From Marinobacterium_A aestuariivivens (GTDB lineage Bacteria > Pseudomonadota > Gammaproteobacteria > Pseudomonadales > Balneatricaceae): a stretch of 64,000 bases of DNA. Under the pieces are notes generated by a model. It had not been told where the DNA came from and searched no databases. It worked only from the letters and a program-made list of their open reading frames with translations. The DNA lies in assembly GCF_042661465.1 (NCBI RefSeq), contig NZ_JBHSWE010000001.1, forward strand, positions 2,728,001 to 2,792,000, read 5' to 3'. A program made the position numbers and the translations under genes. Positions 10,434-20,142 of the stretch are shown here, in pieces. Every line of letters starts with the position of its first letter. Position 1 is the stretch's first letter.

Positions 10434-11151
10434 CGGCGGCTTTCGACTCCGTCGCCTCCTCGAGCAGGCCGGAACTGACGACGAAGGCGTTGCCGTCGCG
10501 GATGTCGGCGGCGATGGCGCGGCGCAATGCAAAGGCGTCCTTCCTGCGGATGGCGTCGAGGGCCTCGTTGTGGCGGTCGACCTGGTAGTGATCTTCGAGC
10601 TGGCGGGTGGCCAGGCGCATGAAGGGACCCAGTTGCAGCCAGAGGCTCTCGATCAGCGGCAGGGTGACCTGATGGGGGTTGGCTTCATAGAGGCGGCGGT
10701 GAAACTGCTGGTTTCGGATGCTGACCTGCTCGTGGTCGCCGGCCTCGTAGGCCGCATCGACGCGGGCGTCGATCGCCTCCAGCTCGGCCAGGCGTTCGTT
10801 GTCGATATAGGGCAGGGCGCGCTCGGCGGCATGGGACTCCAGCGCGATCCGGGCCTCGTACAGCTCCTGGAACTTCATCGCGCTCATCTTCGGCACCTGA
10901 ACGCGACGGTTGCCGAGGATCTCCAGGGCGTTTTCCGCCGCCAGCTGACGCAGCGCCTCGCGCACCGGCATCGGGCTGACATCGAGGAGACCGGCCAGCT
11001 CGCGGATGGTCAGGGCGCGCCCCGGCGGGATTTCGCCGGTCATCAGCGCCTTGCGCAGGCTCTGGTAGACCTTCTGGTTCACGGTCAGCGCCGGGTCCAG
11101 CCCATCGAGGCTCAGTTTCAACGGTGTTTTCTGCTTCATTTCATGCGGCAT
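10408..11151 (-). CDS. GntR-family transcriptional regulator, FCD subfamily
   Basis: An N-terminal winged helix (VYQSLRKALMTGEIPPGRALTIRELAGLLDVSPMPVREALRQL, given here only as landmarks TGEIPPG and VSPMPVREALRQL) is followed by an all-helical FCD ligand domain with metal-binding type residues (ARIALESHAAERA, QFHRRLYEA, DHYQVDRHNEALDAI). The length of 247 aa is typical. It lies between, and is divergent from, the polyamine transporter and close to the aminotransferase, which suggests control by a polyamine-pathway metabolite. The C-terminus is encoded by a REP element. ATG at 11139 is an alternative start. Confidence 0.9.
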   Translation of the reverse strand: MPHEMKQKTPLKLSLDGLDPALTVNQKVYQSLRKALMTGEIPPGRALTIRELAGLLDVSPMPVREALRQLAAENALEILGNRRVQVPKMSAMKFQELYEARIALESHAAERALPYIDNERLAELEAIDARVDAAYEAGDHEQVSIRNQQFHRRLYEANPHQVTLPLIESLWLQLGPFMRLATRQLEDHYQVDRHNEALDAIRRKDAFALRRAIAADIRDGNAFVVSSGLLEEATESKAAVGAAPRRD

Positions 11152-11239
11152 CGGTCAGTGTTCAAGCAGGCATAGTAATGGCATCCCCGGAACTTGATAC
11201 CCCTGGCAGCAGGCAGTGGAGGGTTGCAGTCGGCATAAT

Positions 11240-11253
11240 AATGTGATCACATT
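11240..11253. promoter_or_regulatory. Palindromic operator between gntR and potF-like gene
   Basis: AATGTGATCACATT is a perfect palindrome sharing the TGTGATCACA core of the two upstream sites at 10207-10256. Its position allows control of both divergent genes. Confidence 0.6.
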
Positions 11254-11450
11254 GCTGTCGCAATTGTGGAGATGTCACCGATTGATGTGATCCTGATGTC
11301 ATACCCCCGGCGGGGTATTCAGGTCATCGTCGGGTCGGCATTAAGGTGTTGAGCGGGGCGTGAAACGCACTGTCGATCGGCGACGGTTTCGCGTCGGATC
11401 CGCAAGCGGGTCCAGACTCCGATAAAAAAATTAGAGGAGATACACAGAAG

Positions 11451-12542
11451 ATGAATATCAGAACACTGGCACTGGGCGTGGCACTTGGCTGCAGTCTTTC
11501 GTTCGGCGCGACCGCCGAAGATCGGGTTCTCAATATCTACAACTGGTCGGACTACATCTCGCCCGAGGCGGTCGGTCGCTTCGAAAAGGAGACCGGCATT
11601 CGCGTCAATTACGATGTCTACGACTCCAACGAGGTGCTCGAGGCCAAGCTGATGTCCGGACGCAGCGGTTACGACCTGGTGGTTCCGACCGGCGCCTTCA
11701 TGGAGCGCCAGATCAAGGCCGGTATCTACGCCCGGGTCGATCGCGACCGCCTGAGCAACTATGGCAATCTCGATACGCAGCTGCTGCAGACCGTCGCGCG
11801 CCACGATCCCGATAACGCCCATGGCGTGCCCTATACCTGGGGTACCATCGGTATCGGTTACAACCTCGACCTGGTCGAGCAGCGCCTGGGCCAGGTGCCG
11901 GTCGATTCCTGGGACCTGATTTTCAAGCCGGAGCTGGCGGCCCGGGTGGCCGACTGCGGTATTGCCGTGCTCGACTCCCCGGCGGAAGTGGTGGCCGTGG
12001 CGCTGAACTATCTCGGACTCGATCCGAACAGCGAGGATAAAGCGGATCTGGAACAGGCCGAGGCACTGTTGTCCGGCGTGCAGCCCCATATCAAGTACTT
12101 CCACTCGTCGCAGTACATCAGCGATCTGGCCAACGGCGAGGTCTGCGTTGCCCTGGGCTATAACGGTGACGTGCTGCAGTCCCAGGATCGCGCCGCCAGC
12201 GCCGGCCAGGGCGTGCGGGTCGGCTACAGCATCCCGCGCGAAGGCAGCCTGGCCTGGTTCGACCTGATGGCGATCCCGGCCGACGCTCCGCACCCGGAAG
12301 CCGCCCACAAGTTCATGAACTATGTGCTGCAGCCCGAAGTGGCCGCCGGTATTTCCAATTTCGTCTACTTCGCCGTGGCGAATACCGAAGCCGAACCGCT
12401 GCTCGACGAAGCGGTCCGCAGCAACCCCGGGATCTATCCGTCGGCCGACGTGAGGGCCAAGCTGTTCTCGCAGAATGCCCACACCGCCAGGTTCGACCGT
12501 CTGCTGACCCGCAGCTGGATCCGCGTCAAGACCGGCCGCTGA
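11451..12542 (+). CDS. potF: Polyamine ABC transporter, periplasmic binding protein
   Basis: This is the periplasmic receptor of a PotFGHI/SpuDEFGH-type importer, probably for putrescine or spermidine. The signal peptide is clear (MNIRTLALGVALGCSLSFGATAE, cleavage after about residue 22). The mature protein starts RVLNIYNWSDYISPEAV and contains VPYTWGTIGIGYN and SPAEVVAVALNYLG, hallmarks of the family. The length is 363 aa. ATG 11451 is preceded by AGAGGAG. It is the first gene of a four-gene operon. The symbol denotes family membership; E. coli orthology is not proven. Confidence 0.92.
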   Translation: MNIRTLALGVALGCSLSFGATAEDRVLNIYNWSDYISPEAVGRFEKETGIRVNYDVYDSNEVLEAKLMSGRSGYDLVVPTGAFMERQIKAGIYARVDRDRLSNYGNLDTQLLQTVARHDPDNAHGVPYTWGTIGIGYNLDLVEQRLGQVPVDSWDLIFKPELAARVADCGIAVLDSPAEVVAVALNYLGLDPNSEDKADLEQAEALLSGVQPHIKYFHSSQYISDLANGEVCVALGYNGDVLQSQDRAASAGQGVRVGYSIPREGSLAWFDLMAIPADAPHPEAAHKFMNYVLQPEVAAGISNFVYFAVANTEAEPLLDEAVRSNPGIYPSADVRAKLFSQNAHTARFDRLLTRSWIRVKTGR

Positions 12543-12591
12543 GCCCCGACGGTGCCGCCCCGACGGGGCGGCCATCACTGAGGATAGTCCC

Positions 12592-13756
12592 ATGCAATTG
12601 TCCGAGAATATTCAGAGTCCGGAGCCCGCCCGTGCCCCGGCCGAGCTGCAGGCGCCCTGGACCCGGCCCGATGCCGAGCCTTTCGTGCGGATCGAGAATG
12701 TCAGCAAGTCGTTCGGCGATTTCGTCGCCGTCGACAATATCTCCCTCGACATCTATCAGTCGGAGCTGTTCTGCCTGCTCGGTGGCTCCGGCTCCGGCAA
12801 AAGCACGCTGCTGCGCATGCTGGCCGGCTTCGAAACCCCGAGCAGCGGCCGCATTCTGATCGACGGCGTCGATATCTGTGCGATTCCGGCCTGGAAGCGG
12901 CCGGTCAACATGATGTTCCAGTCCTATGCGCTCTTCCCGCACCTTTCGGTGGCGGACAACGTCGCCTTCGGCCTGAGACGCGATGGCGTGCCCCGGGCCG
13001 AAGTGAAGCAGCGGGTCGCCGAGATGCTGGAACTGGTGCAGCTGGGCCACCTGGGACGGCGCAAGCCCCATCAGCTTTCCGGTGGCCAGCGCCAGCGGGC
13101 CGGCGCGGGCGCTGATCAAAAGGCCCAAGCTGCTGCTGCTCGACGAGCCCCTGGGCGCGCTGGACAAGAAACTGCGCGAGGAGACCCAGTTCGAGCTGAT
13201 CAATATCCAGGAAAACCTCGGCGTCACCTTCATGGTCGTGACCCACGACCAGGAGGAGGCGATGACGCTGTCGACCCGCATCGGGGTGATGAACCAGGGC
13301 CGGATCGTTCAGATCGGCGAGCCCCACGATCTCTACGAGTATCCGCAGAACCGTTTCGTGGCCCAGTTCGTCGGCTCGGTGAACCTGTTCGAGGGGCTGG
13401 TGACCGAGGACGAACCCGACTACGTGCGCATCCATTCGCCGGAGGCCGGTGCCAGCTTCTACGTCAACCACGGCATCAGCTGTGCTCCGGGGCAGAAGGT
13501 CTGGACCGCCGTGCGCCCGGAGAAGATCCGCATCTCCCGCGAGCAGCCCGATTCCGCCGACAACTGTGTCAGCGGCACCGTCGACGAGGTGGCCTACATG
13601 GGCAGCCTGTCGGTGTTCCGGGTGCTGCTGCCGGGCGGCAGGCAGGTCAGGGTGACGAAGCCGAACATGGCCCGTCGTTTCGACGAGCGACTGCGTTACC
13701 GGGACCGGGTCTATCTGTCCTGGGGCGCCGACAGCTGCGTGGTGCTGACATCATGA
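12592..13756 (+). CDS. potG: Polyamine ABC transporter ATPase (frameshift in assembly)
   Basis: This is the ATP-binding subunit energising the polyamine importer. It has Walker A GGSGSGKST, Q-loop MMFQSYALFPH, signature LSGGQRQR, Walker B LLLLDEPLGALD, the H-loop in VVTHDQEEAM and a C-terminal TOBE-type region. Right after the signature the frame changes near 13099-13102: the expected QRQRVALARALI is interrupted, with net loss of five bases (equivalent to one extra). Both halves are otherwise intact, so sequencing or assembly error is likely. The full product is about 388 aa. The stop codon overlaps the next ATG. Confidence 0.88.
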
Positions 13757-14703
13757 ATACCCTTTCGGAATCCGTACCGCTGACGCCGGGCCGCCTGCGC
13801 CTGTCGCTGGTCTGGCTGCAGGGGCGCCTGCGCGGCGGGCAGGCGCTGGTGGCGTCGGTGCCGACCCTCTGGCTGGGGCTGTTTTTCCTGATCCCCTTCC
13901 TGGTGGTGTTCAAGATCTCGCTGGCCGAAACCGCCATCGCGGTGCCGCCCTACAGCGCACTGCTGGATTGGGACGGCGCCATGGCGAACCTGCAGGTCAA
14001 CTTCGGCAACTACCAGTTCCTGTTCGAGGACTCGCTCTATCTCGACGCCTACCTGAACTCGATCAAGGTGGCCGGCATCTCGACACTGATCGCACTGGTG
14101 ATCGCCTACCCGATGGCCTACGTGATTGCGCGCGCCAGCCCGGGCCGGCGCCTGGTGCTGCTGTCGCTGGTGATCCTGCCGTTCTGGACCTCCTTCCTGC
14201 TGCGGGTCTACGCCTGGATGGGCTTCCTCAAGAAGAACGGCGTGATCAATGACCTGCTGATGTCGCTGGGACTGATCGATCAGCCGCTGACGATGCTGCA
14301 GACCGATTTCGCGGTCTATATCGGCATTATCTACACCTATCTGCCGTTCATGATCCTGCCGCTCTACAGCGCCCTGGAAAAGCTCGACGACAGCCTGCTG
14401 GAAGCGGCCGAGGATCTCGGCTGCCGGCCGCTGCAGCGTTTCTGGCTGGTGACGGTGCCGCTGTCGCTGCCGGGCATCGTCGCAGGCTGCCTGCTGGTCT
14501 TCATTCCGGCGGTCGGCGAGTTCGTGATTCCGGCGCTGCTCGGCGGTTCCGATACGCTGATGATCGGCCGGGTGCTATGGGACGAGTTCTTCCTCAACCG
14601 CGACTGGCCGATGGCCTCGGCGGTGGCGATCCTGATGCTGCTGTTCCTGGTGGTGCCGATCATGCTGTTCCGCAACGCCCAGGGCCGCAAGGAGGCTGCA
14701 TGA
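13753..14703 (+). CDS. potH: Polyamine ABC transporter permease, PotH-like
   Basis: An inner-membrane permease of the BPD_transp_1 family with about six membrane helices, beginning with LWLGLFFLIPFLVVFKISLA. The EAA loop that docks the ATPase is visible (LLEAAEDLGCRPLQRFWLVT). The 316-aa product starts at an ATG overlapping the potG stop codon (ATGA) and ends in an ATGA overlap with the next permease, so the genes are translationally coupled. Family length is normal. Confidence 0.93.
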   Translation: MNTLSESVPLTPGRLRLSLVWLQGRLRGGQALVASVPTLWLGLFFLIPFLVVFKISLAETAIAVPPYSALLDWDGAMANLQVNFGNYQFLFEDSLYLDAYLNSIKVAGISTLIALVIAYPMAYVIARASPGRRLVLLSLVILPFWTSFLLRVYAWMGFLKKNGVINDLLMSLGLIDQPLTMLQTDFAVYIGIIYTYLPFMILPLYSALEKLDDSLLEAAEDLGCRPLQRFWLVTVPLSLPGIVAGCLLVFIPAVGEFVIPALLGGSDTLMIGRVLWDEFFLNRDWPMASAVAILMLLFLVVPIMLFRNAQGRKEAA

Positions 14704-15557
14704 TGCTGCGCAATCCCGGTTACATGAAGGTGTCGGCCTGGCTGGGCTTCCTGTTCCTCTATGCGCCGATCGTTTCGCTGATCGTCTACAGCTTCAACGC
14801 ATCGAAGCTGGTCACCGTCTGGGGTGGTTTCTCGCTGAAGTGGTACGGTGCGCTGCTGGAAAACGACCAGATCATCGATGCCGCCCTGGTCAGTCTCAAG
14901 GTCGCGGTGACCAGCGCCACCCTGGCGGTGATTCTCGGTACCCTGGCCGGCTTCTGCCTGTCGCGTTTCGGTCGCTTCCGCGGCCGGCTGGCGCTGTCGG
15001 GCATGATCACCGCGCCGCTGGTGATGCCAGAAGTCATTACCGGCCTGTCGCTGCTGCTGCTGTTCGTGGCACTGGAGGGGATGTTCGGCTGGCCGGCCGG
15101 TCGCGGCACCACTACAGTGATCATTGCCCACACGACCTTTTGCATGGCCTATGTCGCCGTGGTGGTGCAGTCGCGCCTGGCCAGTCTCGACGAGTCGCTG
15201 GAAGAGGCGGCGATGGACCTCGGCGCCCATCCGTCGTCGCTGTTTTTCCTGGTCACGCTGCCGCTGATCGCACCGGCACTGATCTCCGGCTGGCTGCTGT
15301 CGTTCACGCTGTCCCTCGACGACCTGGTGATCGCCAGTTTCGTCTCGGGGCCGGGCAACAGCACCCTGCCGATGGTGATCTTCTCCAAGGTCCGCCTCGG
15401 CGTCACGCCGGAGATCAATGCGCTGGCGACCCTGATGATCGCCGTGGTGGCGCTGGGCGTACTGGCCGCGGCCTGGCAGATGCGCCGCCAGGCCGCCGCA
15501 CCCCGGCGATGTGATATTCGTCAGTTTGTCTATGTTGTAAAAAACTTAGCTTCGTAG
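14700..15557 (+). CDS. potI: Polyamine ABC transporter permease, PotI-like
   Basis: The second permease of the importer, with about six helices and the EAA loop LEEAAMDLGAHPSSLFFLVTLP. The final ~17 residues (after RRQAAAPRR) are unlike the family, and the stop codon is supplied by a CGTAGGTTGGG repeat, so the original C-terminus may have been replaced by the repeat insertion or lost through an indel. The product is 285 aa as read. ATG 14700 overlaps the potH stop codon; 14703 is an equally good start. Confidence 0.9.
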   Translation: MMLRNPGYMKVSAWLGFLFLYAPIVSLIVYSFNASKLVTVWGGFSLKWYGALLENDQIIDAALVSLKVAVTSATLAVILGTLAGFCLSRFGRFRGRLALSGMITAPLVMPEVITGLSLLLLFVALEGMFGWPAGRGTTTVIIAHTTFCMAYVAVVVQSRLASLDESLEEAAMDLGAHPSSLFFLVTLPLIAPALISGWLLSFTLSLDDLVIASFVSGPGNSTLPMVIFSKVRLGVTPEINALATLMIAVVALGVLAAAWQMRRQAAAPRRCDIRQFVYVVKNLAS

Positions 15558-15667
15558 GTTGGGTGTAGCGAAGCGAAACCCAGCACCTTAACAGGAGCCT
15601 GCACCAATGTTGGGTTGCGGCCATCGTTGGATTTCGCGCCTTCGGCGCTCCACCCAACCTACGATCT
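15553..15667. repeat. Dispersed repeat, TAGGTTGGGTG type, full copy
   Basis: TCGTAGGTTGGGTGTAGCG and CGCTCCACCCAACCTACGA are inverted ends about 80 bases apart, with an internal GTTGGGTT copy. It lies between the potI-like gene and the amidotransferase gene. Confidence 0.75.
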
Positions 15668-15696
15668 GCCCAAACTGCATTTGGAGTAAGCATGAA

Positions 15697-16443
15697 ATGA
15701 AAATAGGTATTCTCGAAACCGGCACCAGCCCGCAGGAGCTGGCGGCCGACTACGGCAGTTACGCCGACCTCTTCGTGCGCCAGCTCGGTGCCATCGATCC
15801 GCAGCTGCAGTTCGAGTGCTACCGCGTGGTCGATGACCGTTTCCCGACCTCGGCCGCCGACTGCGACGGCTGGCTGATCACCGGCTCCCGCCACGGCGTC
15901 TACGAGGGCCTGCCCTGGATGCGCCGGCTCAAGGATTTCATTCTCGAGCTCTGGCAGGCGGGTCGGCCGCTGGTCGGTATCTGCTTCGGCCACCAGATCG
16001 TCGCCGAAGCCCTGGGTGGCCGGGTCGAAAAGTCGCACCGGGGCTGGGGCGTCGGCCTGCATCGCTACCAGCTGGTGGGGGATTGCAACGGCCTCGGCGG
16101 GCGTGGCGGGAGCCTGACGCTGAATGCGCTGCACCAGGATCAGATCCTGGACAAGCCGGCCGGGGCGCGGGTATTCGCCTCGTCCGACTTCTGCCCCTAC
16201 GCCGGGTTGCAGTACGACGACCGTATCCTGACATTCCAGGCCCATCCGGAGTTCAGCGTCGACTACACGGCGGCACTGCTCGAGGTGCGAAAGGGGCAGC
16301 CGATCACCCTGGAGCGGGCCGAAGCGGCGATCGCAGGCCTGCGCCAGCCCGGCGTCGCCACCGATGCCGAGCGCACGCTGCGGGCGATGATCGACTTCCT
16401 GCGCGGGCCTGCAGTCGAGGTGCCGGCAGCGGCCGGACTCTGA
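15697..16443 (+). CDS. Class I glutamine amidotransferase-like protein
   Basis: A single-domain GATase1 of 248 aa. The nucleophile Cys lies in VGICFGHQIVAEALGG and the His-Glu pair in FQAHPEFS, so the triad is complete. Similar stand-alone proteins hydrolyse gamma-glutamyl bonds or act with a separate synthase. Next to polyamine transport and an aminotransferase, a gamma-glutamyl-polyamine or gamma-glutamyl-GABA hydrolase is conceivable but unproven. ATG 15697 is preceded by GGAG. A LuxR-type regulator gene follows after 10 bases. Confidence 0.8.
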   Translation: MKIGILETGTSPQELAADYGSYADLFVRQLGAIDPQLQFECYRVVDDRFPTSAADCDGWLITGSRHGVYEGLPWMRRLKDFILELWQAGRPLVGICFGHQIVAEALGGRVEKSHRGWGVGLHRYQLVGDCNGLGGRGGSLTLNALHQDQILDKPAGARVFASSDFCPYAGLQYDDRILTFQAHPEFSVDYTAALLEVRKGQPITLERAEAAIAGLRQPGVATDAERTLRAMIDFLRGPAVEVPAAAGL

Positions 16444-16453
16444 GGAGCAAACC

Positions 16454-17254
16454 ATGTGCCGGGACGACAGCGGGGCGGGCAACTGGCAACGGGAGATTGC
16501 GACCCTGATCGACCATATTCGCCAGCCCGGCTTTCCCCGCCTGCTGGCCGGGGTGCTCGGGCGGTTGGTGCACAACGATACCATGCTGCTGGCGGTCTAC
16601 CGCGAAGGCGAGCGGCCGGTCGTGCTCTATTCCGAGAGCGACGATGACCAGAGCCCGGCGATGCAGCGCTATCTCAGCGAAGCCTATATGCTGGACCCGC
16701 TGTTCAACGCCGTGCGCCGCGAGATCCGCCCCGGCGTCCAGCGCCTGGCCGAGATCGCGCCGGACTCCTTCGAGCAGAGCGAGTACTACCGCAGCTGCTA
16801 CCGCGAGTTCAATCTTGCCGACGAGGTGATCCTCTTCATCTATCCCGAGCCCGGTGTCGCCTTCACCGTCTCGATCGGTCGCGGCCCGGAACTGGGCTCG
16901 GTGACCCGGGCCGAACGCCAGGCGCTGCAGGGGCTCTTCCCGATCATCGAGGCGCTGGTCAACCAGTTCTGGCTGGTGCAGTCCGCCAGCTATCTGCCGG
17001 AGCGGCGTGCCGGCGGCGCCCTGACCCAGGCGCTGGACACCTTCGGCAGCGGCGTCCTGACCGCCCGCGAGCGGCAGATCGCGGGTCTGGTGCTGCGCGG
17101 CTTCTCGACCGAGGCGATCGCGGCGGAGCTCAGTATCAGCACCGGCACCGTCAAGGTCCACCGGCGCAACATGCACGGCCGCTTCAACACCTCGACCCAG
17201 TCCGAGCTGTTCGCACTCTTTCTCGATCATCTCGGCACCCTGGCGCCGTTATAG
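16454..17254 (+). CDS. LuxR-family transcriptional regulator
   Basis: A 266-aa protein with a C-terminal LuxR/GerE helix-turn-helix at about 205-262 (LTARERQIAGLVLRGFSTEA, SISTGTVKVHRRNMHGR). The N-terminal two thirds show no recognised sensor motif. GAGGAG precedes ATG 16454, and the gene follows the amidotransferase gene by 10 bases, probably in one operon. Its position at the end of the polyamine block suggests pathway control, but no ligand can be named. Confidence 0.85.
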   Translation: MCRDDSGAGNWQREIATLIDHIRQPGFPRLLAGVLGRLVHNDTMLLAVYREGERPVVLYSESDDDQSPAMQRYLSEAYMLDPLFNAVRREIRPGVQRLAEIAPDSFEQSEYYRSCYREFNLADEVILFIYPEPGVAFTVSIGRGPELGSVTRAERQALQGLFPIIEALVNQFWLVQSASYLPERRAGGALTQALDTFGSGVLTARERQIAGLVLRGFSTEAIAAELSISTGTVKVHRRNMHGRFNTSTQSELFALFLDHLGTLAPL

Positions 17255-17266
17255 CAGGGTGTGCCT

Positions 17267-18498
17267 CTAAAGGATGGCTCTGGGGGCTGAACCGTTCTGG
17301 CGTAGAAGAGTGTTCTGGTCGATCATATATTCCGTCGATATTTGGTGAGCCGCAGCACCGAGCGCCCGGGCGATGCTGCCGAAATGGCCCGGCTTGATCT
17401 CGGGTCGAACGATCCCCTGCATGTCCAGTCGATCGAGCTGTCTTTCTACCTCGCCAACAAGGCGATCCCGGATGTTGGGTGGAAAGGCTCCATCGATTAT
17501 CACGGCCTCGAAGTCGATGACCGCCAGGGTGGAGATTATGGCATGGGCCAGGCTTCGCCCCGCCCGGCTCATCCAGGTCTGTACAAGCGGTTCAATTGCG
17601 CCCCAGTCGCTGTCTTCGGAGTAGATTTGCAGCAATGGATCGCCGCCACTATCGGCTATCATGCGTTCGAGGACGACGAGAGAGGCGTGGTCGACCAGGC
17701 GGTCACCGCCGGGTTCGTCTGGCACGCGCAGCGGGCCGAAGCCTCCCGAGCTTCCGCGTCGTCCGGGAAAGACGCTGCCGTTCAAGACGACACCGCCACC
17801 TATGAAGGTGCCCACGAAAAAATAGACCAGGTCCTGTGCATCAATAGGGGGGCGAAAACGAGCTCGGCTCTGCACGCGGCGGTGCCGTCGTTTTCGACGG
17901 TGATCGGCCAGGGAACGAGGTGTTTTAGCTCAGCCTCCAGGTCGAAATTCCGCCATCTATCCATTTCGCTCTTCGGTGCTCCAATTTCGGCAGTCCAGCT
18001 CCACAGCTCGAACGGCATGGCCACATTCAGGCCGGCGATATCGTTCTGAGAGGTTCCGGCCGATTTCAGAAGAGATGGCAACGTCTCTTTTACGAAACGC
18101 AACGTGTCGGCTGGCGTTGGATACGAATGTAGTTCAGTTTGCCGAGCGAGCACTTCGCCCACGAAGTTGACAACGATAAGGTCGAAGGTATGTCGGCCGA
18201 TCTTGAGCCCCAAATAATACCGGGCATCCGGGTTCAGCTTCATGGGGACAGAGGGCTGTCCGATACGCCCGCGAATCGGATTACACCTGAGAAGGAGTCC
18301 CTCTGCTTCCAGTGCCCGGAAGATGACTGATACTGCGTTTGGCGACAGTCCCGTTATCCTTGTCGCCTCCGCCTTAGTGAGCTTGCCATGGGTGCGGACC
18401 AGATGCAGGATCAAGCGTTCGTTGATCCCTCTTACTGTCGTCAGGTTGGATCCCTTCAGCGGATGAGCACGCAGGGAGCCTTTTTCATTACTAGCCAT
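17267..18498 (-). CDS. frcR: ROK-family repressor FrcR-like (frameshift in assembly)
   Basis: The N-terminal winged helix (INERLILHLVRTHGKLTKAE, ITGLSPNAVSVIFRALEAEG) is followed by a ROK sugar-kinase-like domain (YYLGLKIG, VENDGTAACRAELVF, FFVGTFIGGGVVLNG). The frame breaks in a run of six C (minus strand; 17847-17852). A seventh restores VFAPPIDAQDLVYFFVGT, so I treat it as one ~410-aa gene. It faces away from frcB as frcR does in Sinorhizobium meliloti, where it represses the operon. The start at 18498 (MASNEKGS) avoids an unrelated 29-residue extension. Confidence 0.85.
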
Positions 18499-18750
18499 CT
18501 TCTTCACTCTGAACGCTGCAACTGTCGGGAACCGACACCAATTGTCACCGCTTTCACCGTTGCAGATAAGAGGGCCTGCGAACAATTTTCAGAGGCCTGC
18601 TTGGACCTGGCCCTGATGTGCCCCTCTGCTGTGTTGCAGGGCTTGGAAAGGGCTGCGGCCTAGTACTCATCCAGCTTTTTAAAGCTTCGTTTGGCATCGT
18701 TTCCAGCGTAATGACATGGAAGATGGTAGCAGAGTGACTGGATCCGACCA

Positions 18751-18951
18751 ATACTTAATTCATTTGAAAGTACTTATTGACGGTCTATCGACTCATGTCT
18801 ATGATGCGAATGGCGTGAAGTTGAAGACGAAATCGCGGTATGGCTGCTCGACCTGACGTGCGAACTGTCTGTTATGCCGCCTGGGGTAAAGTCGCGTCCC
18901 TGATGACTTCTTCTGATTGTCCATTTAATTACTTCAAAATGAATTAATTAT
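18751..18951. promoter_or_regulatory. Paired AT-rich operator candidates between frcR and frcB
   Basis: ACTTAATTCATTTGAAAGTA (from 18753) and, inverted, AATTACTTCAAAATGAATTA (from 18927) share a TTAATTCATTTxGAAGTA core. They sit about 170 bases apart in the 494-base divergent region, which otherwise holds no gene. They are likely FrcR sites. Confidence 0.5.
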
Positions 18952-18992
18952 ATGGCTGGTGAAAAGACCTGTATTCCACAAGGAGAATAATA

Positions 18993-20033
18993 ATGACCAC
19001 AGTCAACGCCGGTGTTGCCGCACTGGTCACCGCTACCGCATTGATGGGCGCTGCGCTCACGGGTACCGCAATGGCAGACGAGCATAAAACAAGTGCTTGC
19101 CTGATCACCAAGACCGATACCAATCCTTTCTTCGTCAAGATGCGGGAGGGTGCCGCTGCCAAGGCCGAAGAACTTGGTATTGAGCTTAAGGCATTCGCAG
19201 GAAAGATCGACGGCGACCATGAGACTCAGGTTCAAGCCATTGAAACCTGCATTGCCGACGGCGCCAAGGGTATTCTACTCACCGCCTCGGATACTTCCTC
19301 GATAGTATCTGCCGTCCAGCAAGCCCGTGACGCAGGCGTTCTCGTCATCGCCCTAGACACACCTCTCGATCCACCTGAGGCAGCCGACGCTACCTTTGCC
19401 ACGGACAACTTCCGCGCAGGTGAGCTGATCGGCGCCTGGGCTGCTGGCAAACTCGGTGATGGCGCGAAAGACGCACGCATCGGCCTTCTGAATATCAATG
19501 TCAGCCAGCCTTCCGTGGGGGTGCTGCGAAACCAGGGTTTTCTTCAGGGCTTCGGCATCGAGCTCGTCGACCCGAAAAAGTGGGGTGACGAGACCGATCC
19601 GCGCATCGTTGGCCAAGACATCTCCGAGGGGAACGAAGAAGGTGGGCGTAAGGGGATGGAAAACCTTCTCGCCAATGATCCAATGATCAATGTGGTCTAC
19701 ACCATCAACGAGCCGGCTGCGGCAGGGGCTTATCAGGCGCTGAAAGCCATCGGACGCGAGGACGATGTGTTGATCGTGTCGGTTGACGGTAGCTGTTCCG
19801 GCGTGGCGAATATCAGGGATGGCTCACTCGGTGCTACCGCACAGCAATATCCGCTGCTCATGGCTTCGCGCGGCATCGAGGCGATCAAGAAATGGGCCCA
19901 GGATGGCGTTAAGCCCGAGCCGACCCCGGGCAAGAGCTTCTTCGATACTGGTGCTTCTCTAGTCACGGATGAAGCTGTCGAAAACGTCCAGTCGATCTCG
20001 GTTGCAGAGGGTGCCGAACGCTGCTGGGGTTGA
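18993..20033 (+). CDS. frcB: Fructose ABC transporter, periplasmic binding protein FrcB-like
   Basis: A sugar-binding receptor of the Peripla_BP_4 (RbsB) family. The signal peptide ends around ALTGTAMA. The mature protein carries ACLITKTDTNPFFVKMREGA, KIDGDHETQVQAIETCIADG, VIALDTPL and TINEPAAAGAYQALKAIGRE, and ends in a Cys-Trp-Gly tail, matching S. meliloti FrcB closely from memory. The length is 346 aa. A purine-rich AAGGAGAA precedes the ATG. It is the first gene of frcBCAK, with the ROK repressor divergent. Fructose with mannose/ribose as side substrates is inferred from the rhizobial system. Confidence 0.9.
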   Translation: MTTVNAGVAALVTATALMGAALTGTAMADEHKTSACLITKTDTNPFFVKMREGAAAKAEELGIELKAFAGKIDGDHETQVQAIETCIADGAKGILLTASDTSSIVSAVQQARDAGVLVIALDTPLDPPEAADATFATDNFRAGELIGAWAAGKLGDGAKDARIGLLNINVSQPSVGVLRNQGFLQGFGIELVDPKKWGDETDPRIVGQDISEGNEEGGRKGMENLLANDPMINVVYTINEPAAAGAYQALKAIGREDDVLIVSVDGSCSGVANIRDGSLGATAQQYPLLMASRGIEAIKKWAQDGVKPEPTPGKSFFDTGASLVTDEAVENVQSISVAEGAERCWG

Positions 20034-20142
20034 TCATCTGCTCTTGAAGGACGGGGCTGCCGGCACGGCTTTAAATAAGCCGCGCCGATAGTCACTCCTG
20101 TCGCTCAAAACCAAATAAGTAAAAACTTCAGAGAGGACCCCC

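Noticed and set aside
12592..14703. 703-aa apparent ATPase-permease fusion
   Set aside because: The frame enters potH only because the potG frame is broken near 13100; the intact ATPase C-terminus continues in another frame and both genes have normal family boundaries.
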